A stretch of 64,000 bases of DNA from Trichodelitschia bisporula (Eukaryota; Ascomycota; Dothideomycetes; Phaeotrichales; Phaeotrichaceae), in the NCBI GenBank assembly GCA_010356995.1, contig ML996687.1, forward strand, positions 807,803 to 871,802, in the 5' to 3' direction. The notes under the pieces were generated by a model, which was given only the letters and a program-made list of their open reading frames with translations, had not been told where the DNA came from and ran no database searches. Shown in pieces: positions 11,214-21,665 of this stretch; positions within the stretch are counted from its first letter, which is position 1, and each line of letters begins with the position of its first letter. Made by a program: the position numbers and the translations under genes.

Positions 11214-13429
11214 ATGGGGGACCTGCCGGACGGCGATGCTGGCCCACCTCATCCAGCGCAGCAGGCGCAACAAGCACTACTGCAGTCTGCTCCCCAAGAA
11301 GATGCGTTGAAGCCCGCTTCGGGGGTCAGCGGCGTAACCAGCTCAACGCCTGCTTTCTACACCCAGTACTCCTCTCTGGATCAACAGCAGCACCAGCAGC
11401 TGCAGCGCTTCTCTTCACAGCCGGCCAGTCCTTACCAGCAACCCTACCAGCCAACGACTTCACCCTTTGGAATGGCGGGCTTGGTTTCAGCACTTCCAAA
11501 TTACCATTCTCCAGCTCAGCATTCCGTCACCGCCCAGCAGTCAGACCAGCAGCGGCTTTCAGGGGCATCAACTCCGGCGTTGGTTTACCAAATTCAGCAA
11601 AACCTGCAGATGCAGAACTACCAGTACATGTCGAGTCAGGGCTCGTCAATGTACTCGGATCCAGCGGCCGCAGCCTATGGAATGCAGTACCCTCCACAAC
11701 TGCAGCAGATGAACATCCAGTCTCAGAGCATGCCGAATGCGCTGTACGCTTCACCCGACCAACGAATGCCGCATCATGTTGCGCCGCAGCAGTTCTACCA
11801 GCATGGTTATTCGAGCCAGCGCAGTCCTGTCCCTCCCCAGTACATGTCGTATCAGCACCATCAACCACCGTACATGCCGAATACAGCCTTCGGTGGACCG
11901 CCCCACGGGCCCTATCCACGGCAAAGACATCATGTTTCTCGAGATTTCCCTCCAAAACCGCACCAGTCGTTTAGAAGTGTGGAACCGGGACAGCGCAGCG
12001 GGCAAGGTACTACGATCACGTCACAGCTGTCGAAATAGGGTCTTGTTCGCTAACACCATGTTTCGCTCGGCAGAAACCATCGTCTCATCATCTACGTCGT
12101 CCCTAGCGTCGCTTGTACCAGTCCCACGTGGCCCACCTCGCAAGCCAAAGCAGTCCGGTCATGCGCTGTGGGTCGGAAACCTACCACCGAATGCAGGAAT
12201 CATCGCACTGAAGGACCACTTTTCGCTTGATGCAAAGGACGACATTGAGAGCGTTTTCCTAATCTCCAAGTCCAACTGCGCATTCGTGAACTATCGCACG
12301 GCCGAGGCCTGTCATGCTGCGCAGATTCGCTTTCACGAATCGAAGTTCGCGGGCAGCAAACTGGTATGTCGTCTTCGAAAGCGTCAGGAGCCCAAGGAGT
12401 GGCCACAAGGGCCGAGGGCCCGATATGGACCGGGAGATTGGCCTACTAGTCGCAGGAGCTCATCAGGGATGTCCGCCGAGCCCGACGAGAGAGTTCCAGT
12501 GTTGGCCGGTGTGGGAGAAAGGGGCTGGGACGGAGTCGTTGGCAGCACGGCTGGAAAAGACACATTCAGCAGCCCCGGACCGCCTGCTGGCAGAACTAGA
12601 GACCGCTACTTTGTTGTCAAGAGCTTAACCCAACTGGATCTTGAGCAAAGTGTTCGGAACGGCATCTGGACAACTCAGTCGCACAACGAGGCCGCACTCA
12701 ACAAGGCTTTCGAGGTACGTGAACACTTTCGCAAGCATTGTTGAGATCTCGAGGAGGCCTTGAAACTGACTTGCTCTTTCGTTATAGTCATCAGAAGACG
12801 TCTACCTCATTTTTTCCGTGAACAAGTCAGGCGAATACTTTGGCTACGCACGCATGGCTTCCTCCATCAGCGACGATTCTGAAATTCATCAGGAGATCTT
12901 ATCCGCTACGACTCTGGCCGACCATCCTTTGCCTGACATTGTTGGGGATCCACCACCTCCGCAACTCAAAGCCCCATCCGCGCCGGCCGCGTCCATGCCT
13001 ACACTCGATCCACCTAAGATGATTCCGACACCGGCGACCGACACAGCACCCCCCGGCCGTGTTATTGACGACTCGGCCCGGGGAACCATCTTCTGGGAAG
13101 CCGGCTCGGTTGACGGCGAGAATACGGCTGCAACTGAATCAGACGGAGTGGACGGAATTTCACCTTCGAAGGCCGATTATTCCACACTAGAGTCTTCGCC
13201 ACAACCTCTCCCCCAGATTTATGGCAAACCTTTCCGTGTTCAGTGGCTCAGCACTACGCGGGTACCTTACTGGCGTATGCGCGGCCTTCGCAACCCGTGG
13301 AACTCGAACCGTGAAGTCAAAATTGCTCGGGACGGGACAGAATTGGAGACCACGTGTGGCAGAAAATTACTTGAATTCTTCAAGAGCCCGGAGAACATAG
13401 ACGGTGTAGTGTTGGCAGCACAGCGATAG
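11214..13429 (+). CDS. RRM-YTH domain protein, putative m6A RNA reader
   Basis: This is predicted to bind N6-methyladenosine in RNA. Exons are 11214-12006, 12074-12714 and 12788-13429; the splices keep frame and give 691 residues. The first about 260 residues are Gln/Pro/Ser/Tyr-rich and probably disordered. An RRM follows (about 295-375) with RNP2 LWVGNL and RNP1 NCAFVNYR. The YTH domain starts near residue 441 (RYFVVKSLTQLDLEQSV) and contains GIWTTQSHNEAALNKAF (cage Trp about 463), VYLIFSVNKSGEYFGYARM, FRVQWLSTTRVPYW (cage Trp about 631) and LRNPWNSNREVKIARDGTEL. The two cage tryptophans are about 168 residues apart, against about 50 in human YTHDC1, because of a Pro/Ser/Asp-rich insertion. 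An in-frame ATG at 11157 would add 19 residues; 11214 is preferred because the upstream stretch reads like a leader ending in GTGCAG. Confidence 0.9.
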
Positions 13430-14394
13430 GTGAAGCTTCGCATGGCCGAATTGGAGTCATCAGTGCCTGACCACACTCCACAAGAAATTAGCATTTGGCC
13501 TTGGGCACAGATTGGAGTCGGCGTGGGCATACTGCTTGCTGGTTGAGGGAGTGAGGCTGGGCCTACCTTCTTGGCCATTCTAGGTGAAAGGCGAGGCTTT
13601 GGATGATGATGTGCGATGATTGATGGGAATAACGACGACCTTGAAATGCTGGATGAACTGGTGTGGAGTAGTATGCTCCAGATGTCGAGCCCGGGACACG
13701 AGGCCTTGGAACTCAATGTCTAAAATGATATTGAATGAGGAAGTCTGACTTGCGTACCTGCGTATCTCTATCTTACCAAGTCGCTGAGACGAGCAAATCC
13801 ATGCTTGGTATGCATTTTTTTACCCTTCAGAACTTGCAGGAACCTTTCCGGAGTGCTCTGCTAAGTCTTCGGCAGCTTCAGGCCTCAACTGCCCGCGAAA
13901 GACCCCCATGTAGACCGATAAACTTTGCCACCCAAATATCATATCCAGCCCAATCACGTCAAAGAGTGAGCAGCAGCCCTTTTGGGTGTAGGAAGTGCAC
14001 GTGTGAATATTCCCTCGCTGCTGCCCTAGCCTTCGAGGGCATAGTTCGACTCTTCAGTTCGTCCCGAAAGTCATCACTCTGCCGCGCCCAAAGATCTGAC
14101 AAGGCTTGCACGAGGCGGAAGGCGTGATCACCTCTCGGCAAACGGCGGCCCGCCGCCCGGCTCCTCCGATTGCATCACAGATTCGATCCTGCGCCTCGTC
14201 TCGCCCTACGATGGCGAAATAAGGTCCTTGATCCAACCACACCTGCGGATCACGTCTCTGCGGGTCGTTCAAAAGGCGTAGAGGTGCAGGCCGCGTGCTG
14301 AGGCGCAGCTGAGATGTGGCCGTCGCGCTTGGTTTGGAATGCGCGGTGCACTCCCGCGGAGCTACCACCGCGCTACGTACCGTAGTACGGTAGG

Positions 14395-14406
14395 TACCGT
14401 ACGGTA
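14395..14406. repeat. perfect 12-bp palindrome TACCGTACGGTA, copy 1
   Basis: It is perfectly self-complementary and sits in a larger island (14374-14406) made of TACGTA, ACCGTA and TACGGTA words that could extrude a hairpin. An identical 12-mer occurs at 35105. Confidence 0.75.
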
Positions 14407-14491
14407 ATGGGTGGGAGCGGTGATCCCGCTTCTGTGGCTGAGATTACAGTGGGGTGGCGAATGCACTTGTGGCGCGATTGATTAGGAAGGT

Positions 14492-14510
14492 GGGGGGGGG
14501 GGGGGGGGGG
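14492..14510 (+). repeat. poly-G run (19 G)
   Basis: The longest homopolymer in the window. It is a likely place for length error or polymorphism. Confidence 0.85.
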
Positions 14511-14937
14511 TTACGCCGTGTTGGTGTTGGCGGGATTACTGTGGTTCAATTTCTCCTCTGGGCTACATAGTTAGTCAAGGTATGTTCGGCTTTGAAATGG
14601 GGGGGACCTGGGCTGCGATATGAGGGATTGGGGCTCACCGAGAACCCATCGAGCCCGGCTTGTTCAATATCCGAAGTAGGCTTCAGCTCGCGGCCTGCCG
14701 AAAACCCGACTCTAGAGGGAATGGAATGTAATGTAATTTAGAGGTTCACTGACGTAGGAAACTGGATCTGATCCTCGGGAATGTTAAAATCTATGTTCTG
14801 GGGTGATCCTACTTGAGAGTTTACCATGTTGAACAACTCAAAATGTACGATTTTGAAACACAGATTGATTTTAGGTACATATTCTATCGCGAACTTTTTA
14901 GCACTCATCAAATATCGCACAACTCATCTCATGGCAT

Positions 14938-17900
14938 TCACGCAACCGCTCCTCTTCCTCCAACTCTCGCGAGTGCTTCGCTCTGTTTCGCCGTGAGCTC
15001 CACTTTGGGCAGCGCCACGCCAACCCCGCTTTCCGGATGCGGCAGGAAGCCGACCTCGCACAAGTAGCTCACGTACAAACCCACAAGCTCCTCCGTCACT
15101 GCTCCAGCTGACCGAATATCTTCTCCTGTGGTTCCCAGATATCTCCTGAGCGTTGCCTTAGCTTTGAGGTCATCCAAAGCGGGACTCTTTGAGTCGTTGG
15201 GAAGATCTGTCACGGCGAGGTGGTACAGTGGCAGCAACGCGTGCTCCGGGAGCTTCTTCTCAACTGTGTTCGCGACGTATTTTTGCAAGTTGGTCTTCCA
15301 GATGTCGTACGGTCGCTTCTTCACGTCGTAGCCAAACGTTGCAAGAGCGCTGAGATATTCTCCGAAGGTGGTGGAGCGGTTAGTCGCATTGAGAACAGAG
15401 AGGCGCTCGGGCGGGCTGGCAGCCGCTGCGACGCAAATACGAGCAACCCAGTCGACTGGCATCATGTTGATGTAGTTGTTACGGCCGAGGTCCGGATATG
15501 ATGCTAACTGAATGCAGCCCTTCAAGATGCGAACCTGAAGCCATGTGTCAGCTATGACTCTGAAGGTATTGCGCTTATATACGCACCAGGAAGTCGTCGG
15601 TAACAGTTGTTCCACGCTTGGATTCGCCGGTCACATAACCAGGGCGGACGATGGCTCCGCGCAAGCCGCGCCGTCCGGCGTCTCTCAACAGGCCTTCACA
15701 TACCCACTTGGACTGGCCATAGCCGGATGGCAGGCCCTTCGCGCTGCCCATCAAGTCATCATCTTCACTCAAGGGGAAGCCTCGCGAGGCATGACCACCG
15801 GCCGCAGGGTCTAGGTAGTACTCTGTATCAAGTACCGACGTGCTGGATACGAAGATCATCTGCTTAGCTTTGCCCGTGGCACACAGCTGGAGCAGCTCAA
15901 CCGTGGACAGCACGTTCGGAGGACGCAGAGTGGCATAATCAAGCACCCAATGCACCTGAGAAAGTTAGTACCTCCGAAAGAGCATGCAGTATGCAGCACC
16001 TACCCTTGCGCCATTGTGGATGATGATGTCAACCTCCTACAAGATGTTAGCAAAGTTTAATGAGGATCATAAAGCCGAACCTCACCTTCGAGAAAGTATC
16101 CCAGTTAGATTTACTGACACCGAGCAAAGGCCGCGAAAGGTCTCCACAAACGCACTCAATGCGATCGTCAATCGTCAATCCGTACGCGATGCAGGTGTTC
16201 TTGAGTCTTTGAAGCCCATCCTCTGCGCTCTTAGCACGAACGTGGACTATAATGCGACCAAAATTGGTCTTGTCGCGGACGAGCTGGTCAATGATATGAC
16301 TGCCCAAGAAACCGGTTCCTCCAGTGAGGAACACGGTCTTGGCGCCTGAGCGACTGAGAGATGCCGAGGGGAACTTAGTAGGCAGTTGACCCGCAAGGAT
16401 ATTGACATCATTGGAATAGTACTCCTCCTGCTCCGGAACATCATTCACTTCATCCACGGTATCCATGCGATACCCGATGGGGTCTTGAAGCCTGTCCAGT
16501 TCGGCCGAAAAGGACCGGAGCGTGGGATACTGGAACAATGTGCTAAGAGACACATTTGCACCCGGAAACTGCTTAGTGACATCCAGTAGCAGGTACTGAG
16601 CAATTAGGCTGTGTCCACCGAGGTCGAAGAAGCTATCCTCGGGGGCAATAGTACGCGCAGATACGACGTTGGTAAGGTGACGGGCCCAGATATTTGCTAC
16701 AGCCTTCTCCGTTTCAGACAATGTCGTCTGGTCATAGGATGGCCGCCGCATAGCGGATCTGAGCTGAGCAGGCTCCGGGAAGGGAAGGGCTCGCTTGTCA
16801 ACTGTGCGGTGTAAGTTTTTGAGCATATTCCATCTGGAATGGGTTTACCTTTGCCATTGGGGGTCAGGGGCATCTTAATGAGTGGCACCAAGACCGTGGG
16901 CACGGCGTAGCTCGGGAGCTTGCCCTTGAGATACTCCCTGATCTCATGGCGCAATCCTTCAAAGCGCTTGAGCAGTCCCTCCATTGATCCATCATCAGGA
17001 ACAACAAGCTCCGTCCGTCCCTTCTGTTGAAGCCATTCTTTCCACTTCGCCATCTCAGGTACGAAGTAGCTGACAAGAGTAAGCTCTTCATCCTTGTCGC
17101 GCCGAACGAGCGTCACATTCTCTCGGATAAGTTCGTGCCGCGACAGGTGAGTGTCAATTTCACCGAGCTCGATCCGAAAGCCGCGAATCTTCACCTGGTC
17201 ATCCGCACGGCCGACAACGGCGACGTTGCCATCCTGCATGTACTTCCCCAAGTCTCCGGTGCGGTACAAGCGATCACGAATCTTGAATGTCTTTCTCCAC
17301 GGCTCTTTGGCTAAAAGAGCTTCGTCATACAGCTTCTCCCATTTGTTCGGCTCGACGAACCAGTTGGTCACAAACTTGGCATTCGTAAGGTCTTCAAGTC
17401 CAAGATAACCATTTGCCAGACCACCAGCGCGAACGTATATTTCTCCGATGATCCCGAAATCACAAGTCTTGGTCCTGTCTTTCCGGTCCACGACGAGAAG
17501 CTGCACATGTTGCATTCCCTGCCCAGCTGGAATGACATCCGGCATGCTGTCCAAGAAGCTGGGGTCTGATGCCTTGCTGGGGACTTCAAAGTAACTGACG
17601 CTTCGCTGCGTTTCGGTTGTTCCGTACATGTTGACAATGTACACGTTGGGTGCAAGATCTTGAAGTTTCCGACAGTCACGCTTCAAGAGCAAGTCACCGA
17701 CGAAGAATACACGGTTCAAGCTAGGAATTGTAGTCGAGGCTCCGCCCACCAGGATTTGCCCCATAGCTGGAGTTAGGTGAGAGACGGTCGCACCTTCTCT
17801 GCGCATCCACTGAGCCAACTTCTCGTGCATGATGTCATCCCTAGACGGGATGAGCAGGGTTGCACCGAGGAAAAGAGGAGTGAAGACATCGCGCTGAATC

Positions 17901-18871
17901 GGGTCATGTGCAATCCCGGACAACATGGTAAAGCGGTCATTTTCGCTGAGGCTGAATCGTTCAGCCATCCAGGGGAAATATTTCGGCAGCGAATAGTGCC
18001 GTCCGGCAACGCCCTTAGGTCTGCCCTCCGAGCCAGAGGTAAAAGACAGCGTAGGCGTATCATCGGGCCCAATTTCTACGTCCGGGTTTTGCAGAGACTC
18101 AGGCTTGGGACCGATAAATGGATCTTTCCCGTCGATGGCATTTCCAGATAAAAGAGATCCGTCATCCTTAAGTTCAAGAGCCGGAATTTCAGTTCGCAGC
18201 TTGAGGTTCTCGTCAATAAACTTTCGAACACTGGTATCAAGAGGCCCAGCCTCCCGGGTGGCCTTTTTGATGATGATAAGCGCCCGAGGCTGAGCCACAT
18301 CCAGATAAATTATCTGACGATCCGGTGGATAGAGCGGATCAATGACTGAGAAGCTGTCACTTCATTAGCACCGCTGAATCCACCAAAGGCTAGACTTACG
18401 CCGCGCCCGCCTTCAAGATGCCCATGATGGCTATGGCCTGAGTGGATTAGCTCAGCCTCATGCTGATGGCAGCATATCACGTACAAGGTCAACGCCACGA
18501 TAGGCGTAGCACTACACAAAGTCATTGAAAGGGCTTGAAAAATTAGGGCGGCCATTACGTACCATGACAACCTCGCCCTTTTGGACGCCATTGTTGATCA
18601 GATGGTTGGCAAGAATGTTAGCAGCCTCGTGAATTTGCCTGTAGGTGAACTCCCGGCGGGAAGATGTAGCACTCGCAGTTTCTTTACGAAGTTAGAAGTA
18701 CGTCTATCAAGAGTATATCGTGGGCGGATACAAAGGCGTACCGATGATGCATAGCCTGTCGGGGTGAGCTGCAGCATTCTTATCGAAAAAATGCTGAATT
18801 GGTCCCCGAAAGTCGTCCCAATGCAAATCGGCCGTGGGATCCGGAAGGCCGACATGCTGAGAGGGAGACAT
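14938..18871 (-). CDS. lys2: L-2-aminoadipate reductase (aminoadipate-semialdehyde dehydrogenase) Lys2
   Basis: This enzyme reduces alpha-aminoadipate to its semialdehyde in the fungal lysine pathway; it needs phosphopantetheinylation by Lys5. Nine exons all join in phase: 18871-18742, 18681-18563, 18511-18485, 18437-18400, 18353-16849, 16801-16086, 16036-16004, 15955-15587 and 15534-14938. They give 1177 residues. The order is: adenylation domain (LSFTSGSEGRPKGVAGRHYSL, MYGTTETQRSV, YRTGDLGKY), a carrier domain with the Ser in DLGGHSL, and a thioester-reductase domain with VFLTGGTGFLGSHI and a YGQSKW active-site motif. It starts MSPSQHVGLPDPTADLHWDDF and is about 200 residues shorter at the N-terminus than yeast Lys2, as is common in moulds. 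Exons 3 (27 nt), 4 (38 nt) and 7 (33 nt) are unusually small. It is divergent from MRI1. Confidence 0.96.
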
Positions 18872-19431
18872 GTTTGATGGGGAATAGAAAGTGAACTGCT
18901 TGCAGACCAGCCGATTGTGTTATTATTATTTTTGACTTCGATGGCTTGGGGCGAGGACGAGAAAAGAGAATGATTGCGTCGACATCCAGTCATTCACGGC
19001 ATGTCGTGCCCATGTTGGCCTGGGAATTTCCCGGCCTGTGCCGAGGAAGCACCGAGCCAGCATTTGCGCCTCAACGGTGGCCACTCGAAAAAGTCGTAAC
19101 CGCTATTCCTCGGTATCTTTATAGATGGGGGCGGCCACAACCTTTTCGGCCGGTTTCCTAGCCCAAGTGAGCCACAGCCCCCCGGACGCCCTTTCCGTTG
19201 TACAGTACAGTACGTCGAGTATAATATATACCCAGAGTACGTAAGGTTACTACTACGTAGCGCCTTCCTTGCACAACCGATGAATGACAAGGGCCTGCAC
19301 GAAGGCGAACTGGAAGCTTTCCACTGGAACTGATTACCTGCAAATAAACGTTCTCCAGTGAACATCCTAACAGCATCTTCGATATCTTCGAAACGTCCTT
19401 TTGACCTCATCTCAAAAGCATTCAAACAAAA
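18872..19431. promoter_or_regulatory. divergent LYS2-MRI1 promoter
   Basis: This 560-bp spacer is shared by two amino-acid genes. I searched for the Gcn4/CPC1 site TGACTCA and did not see a perfect copy. A GTAC-rich patch (19200-19262, with TACAGTACAGTACGT and TACGTA words) lies nearer MRI1. Confidence 0.55.
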
Positions 19432-20726
19432 ATGGTGCTCCAGGCCATCAAATACAAACGAGGCGAGCTCGAGATCCTCGACCAACTTCGACTGCCCCAT
19501 TCCGAAGTCTACGATCGGATCACGTCTAGCAAAGATGCCTGGCACGCCATTAAGGAGATGAGGACGCGAGGAGCTCCCGCCATCGCAATCGTTGCAGCAC
19601 TTGCTTTAGCTGTCGAGCTGGATACAAATGCACTTTCTTCCATCTCTGAGGAGGTAGAAGTTTTTATTGTTGAGAAACTCGACTACCTCTCTACTAGCAG
19701 ACCCACCGCTGTTAATTTAGCAGACGCCGCCACGAAGCTGAAGATCATTGTCGCCGCAGCTGCCCGTAAATCGGGGTCAACCGGCGAGGATGTTCATGAG
19801 GCCTATGTGCAGGCCGCTGAAAAGATGCTGGTAGACGACGTGAGCGACAACGAAGCCATTGGGAAACACGGTGCCGAGTGGATCGCTAGCAACACGACCA
19901 GCGGACGGGTAGGAGACAAAGTCAGTGTTTTGACACATTGCAACACCGGGTAATGGTAATCCTTTCCCCCAATCTCCGCAATACTCATACCACCAGTTCG
20001 TTGGCGACCGCAGGCTATGGCACAGCATTGGGAGTGATTCGGGCATTGCACTCCAAGGACTCACTGCATCACGCCTTCTGTACAGAGACCAGGCCCTACA
20101 ACCAAGGCTCCCGGCTAACTGCCTTTGAACTTGTGCATGATGGAATCCCGGCAACGCTCATCACCGACTCTATGGCAGCTGCGTTGCTGAAACTGAGAGG
20201 AGAAGAGGAGCGGATTGCTGCCATCGTAACGGGAGCAGACAGAGTGGCCGCCAATGGTGACACTGCCAACAAAATAGGAACATACTCATTGGTACGTCAC
20301 CAAAGTCCTAGTGTCTAATTGAATTAGATTAGGATTGCTACTTACATCGTACCGCAGGCCATCCTCGCGAAGTACCATGGAGTGAAGTTTCTGATAGCGG
20401 CTCCACGAACAACCATTGACCTCAACACGGCGACAGGCGACAATATTGTCATTGAGGAGCGACCGGGTAAAGAGCTGACATTGATGCGGGGTCCGCGGTA
20501 TGATGGCGTATCTGTCGACAGATCGGCTATCGAAACCGTGTGCATCGCTGCCGACGGCATTGGTGTGTGGAATCCCGCATTCGATGTTACTCCTGCCTGT
20601 CTCATTGATGGCATTATCACGGAAGTGGGCGTGGCCGAGAAAGATGAGGATGGCAAGTTCAACCTTCGTGCGCTCTTCAATGTTGGTGGACTCGAGGTAA
20701 AGGCTCCGACGGTTGGGGGTGTTTGA
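19432..20726 (+). CDS. mri1: methylthioribose-1-phosphate isomerase Mri1
   Basis: This enzyme converts 5-methylthioribose-1-phosphate to 5-methylthioribulose-1-phosphate in the methionine salvage pathway, which recycles methylthioadenosine from polyamine synthesis. Exons 19432-19949, 19997-20291 and 20358-20726 give 393 residues, the usual length. Family motifs visible are [18 protein letters not shown] near the N-terminus, [19 protein letters not shown] (containing the catalytic Cys), [46 protein letters not shown] (containing the catalytic Asp) and the C-terminal [18 protein letters not shown]. It belongs to the eIF2B-related fold, but these motifs are specific to the isomerase. It is cytosolic and possibly nuclear. 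Confidence 0.96.
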
Positions 20727-20872
20727 TGTGGACTACAAGCTACGGTACACTTTACGCCTGTTGGTATCCAGGAACGGTTAAAATCAAAGGAAACAGCTCG
20801 AGATATATGAGCTAATACAGGTTTCTGAGCGCTGTCGTATGCTTCTCATCGTGGGTGCCACCATGTCGAGCG

Positions 20873-21214
20873 CTATGCATCTCTGTTGCTGTCATGGGAA
20901 CCAGCAGCCGCAGTGTCTGCGTCGGGATCGACATGTGAATCGGCATCGGCGGCCTGTCCTTCCGACGTGGATTGTTCTCGGGCCAACCGCTCTGCTGTAG
21001 CCAGCAACTCTTCAATTTTGCCCTCTATGGCGTCCAGATGCTGCTCTAAGGCCGTTGCTGTCCGCTCTGCACGAGCGAGGTCCTGCAGGGCCTGACTAAG
21101 TTAGAATAAAATTGCATGTAGGGGCTGGACAGGATGCGCGGGCTCTTGACGTGCCTGGGAAAATGATGCATCCTGAGGTGGACTGGCCTTGCTACCATCT
21201 TGCTCAACATACAT
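20873..21214 (-). CDS. small conserved-looking coiled-coil protein, function unknown
   Basis: Two exons (21214-21155 and 21091-20873) give 92 residues. The middle (ALQDLARAERTATALEQHL followed by DAIEGKIEELLATAERLA) has heptad spacing of hydrophobic residues and should form a coiled coil. The tail is acidic and Ala/Asp-rich. The only donor that keeps frame to the ATG is GC (CAG|GCACGT), with acceptor TTAGTCAG, so this would be a GC-AG intron of 63 nt. A GT donor a few bases on (CAC|GTCAAG) stays in phase only with a different ATG. The protein was not recognised. It lies tail-to-tail with MRI1, and the Leu/Glu heptads are the main argument that it is real. Confidence 0.5.
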
Positions 21215-21665
21215 TGCGGTGATCTTGGGGTGCGCAGTTACGTAGCTGAAAAGGAGTCGGATATGGTACGGTAGTTTAGAGGAGCAATGCCGCTATCAGA
21301 CTGTCGGCCCCATTATTATTAGTTTCTAGATAGCGTGGATAGATACTGTAAAACTAGTTGCCTGTGCTGCCGATGGAAGTCACATGTGTCAAGCCCAAGG
21401 CACCAACACCAGGCCCGCCGCGTCACCCGGACTCCCGGACCCCGGCCCCCGGAGCTTCACTCTCACTGTCTGGACTCCGCGATACGACCGTACACCTTCA
21501 ACTCTCCCCTACGCTCCTCACCTACCCCCTTTCGTCTTCACTTTCAGCAGCGCTCCATCTCCCAGCACATCTGGTGTCATTGCGTCTTTTGCCTGCATAA
21601 AGCTACAATTTTCCAGTATATCCCCTTCTGCCGCGTCTCCATCGTCCTGTAGGCTCCAGTTCGCC
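21215..21665. promoter_or_regulatory. upstream region of PAN1 and the small coiled-coil gene
   Basis: This 451-bp divergent spacer has a C/T-rich leader just before the PAN1 ATG (about 21480-21660). An open frame runs through the leader into PAN1, but the upstream part looks non-coding. Confidence 0.45.

Larger units (their letters stand above)
13430..14937. other. intergenic between convergent YTH and LYS2 genes
   Basis: Both neighbours point their 3' ends into this 1.5-kb stretch. No gene is seen. It contains a GTAC palindrome island (14374-14406) and a run of 19 G at 14492. Confidence 0.6.

Noticed and set aside
21384-21665. N-terminal extension of PAN1 by 94 codons in frame
   Set aside because: The upstream residues are Pro/Arg/Ser-rich, unlike Pan1 N-termini, and the sequence is a C/T-rich leader. 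The ATG at 21666 fits better.
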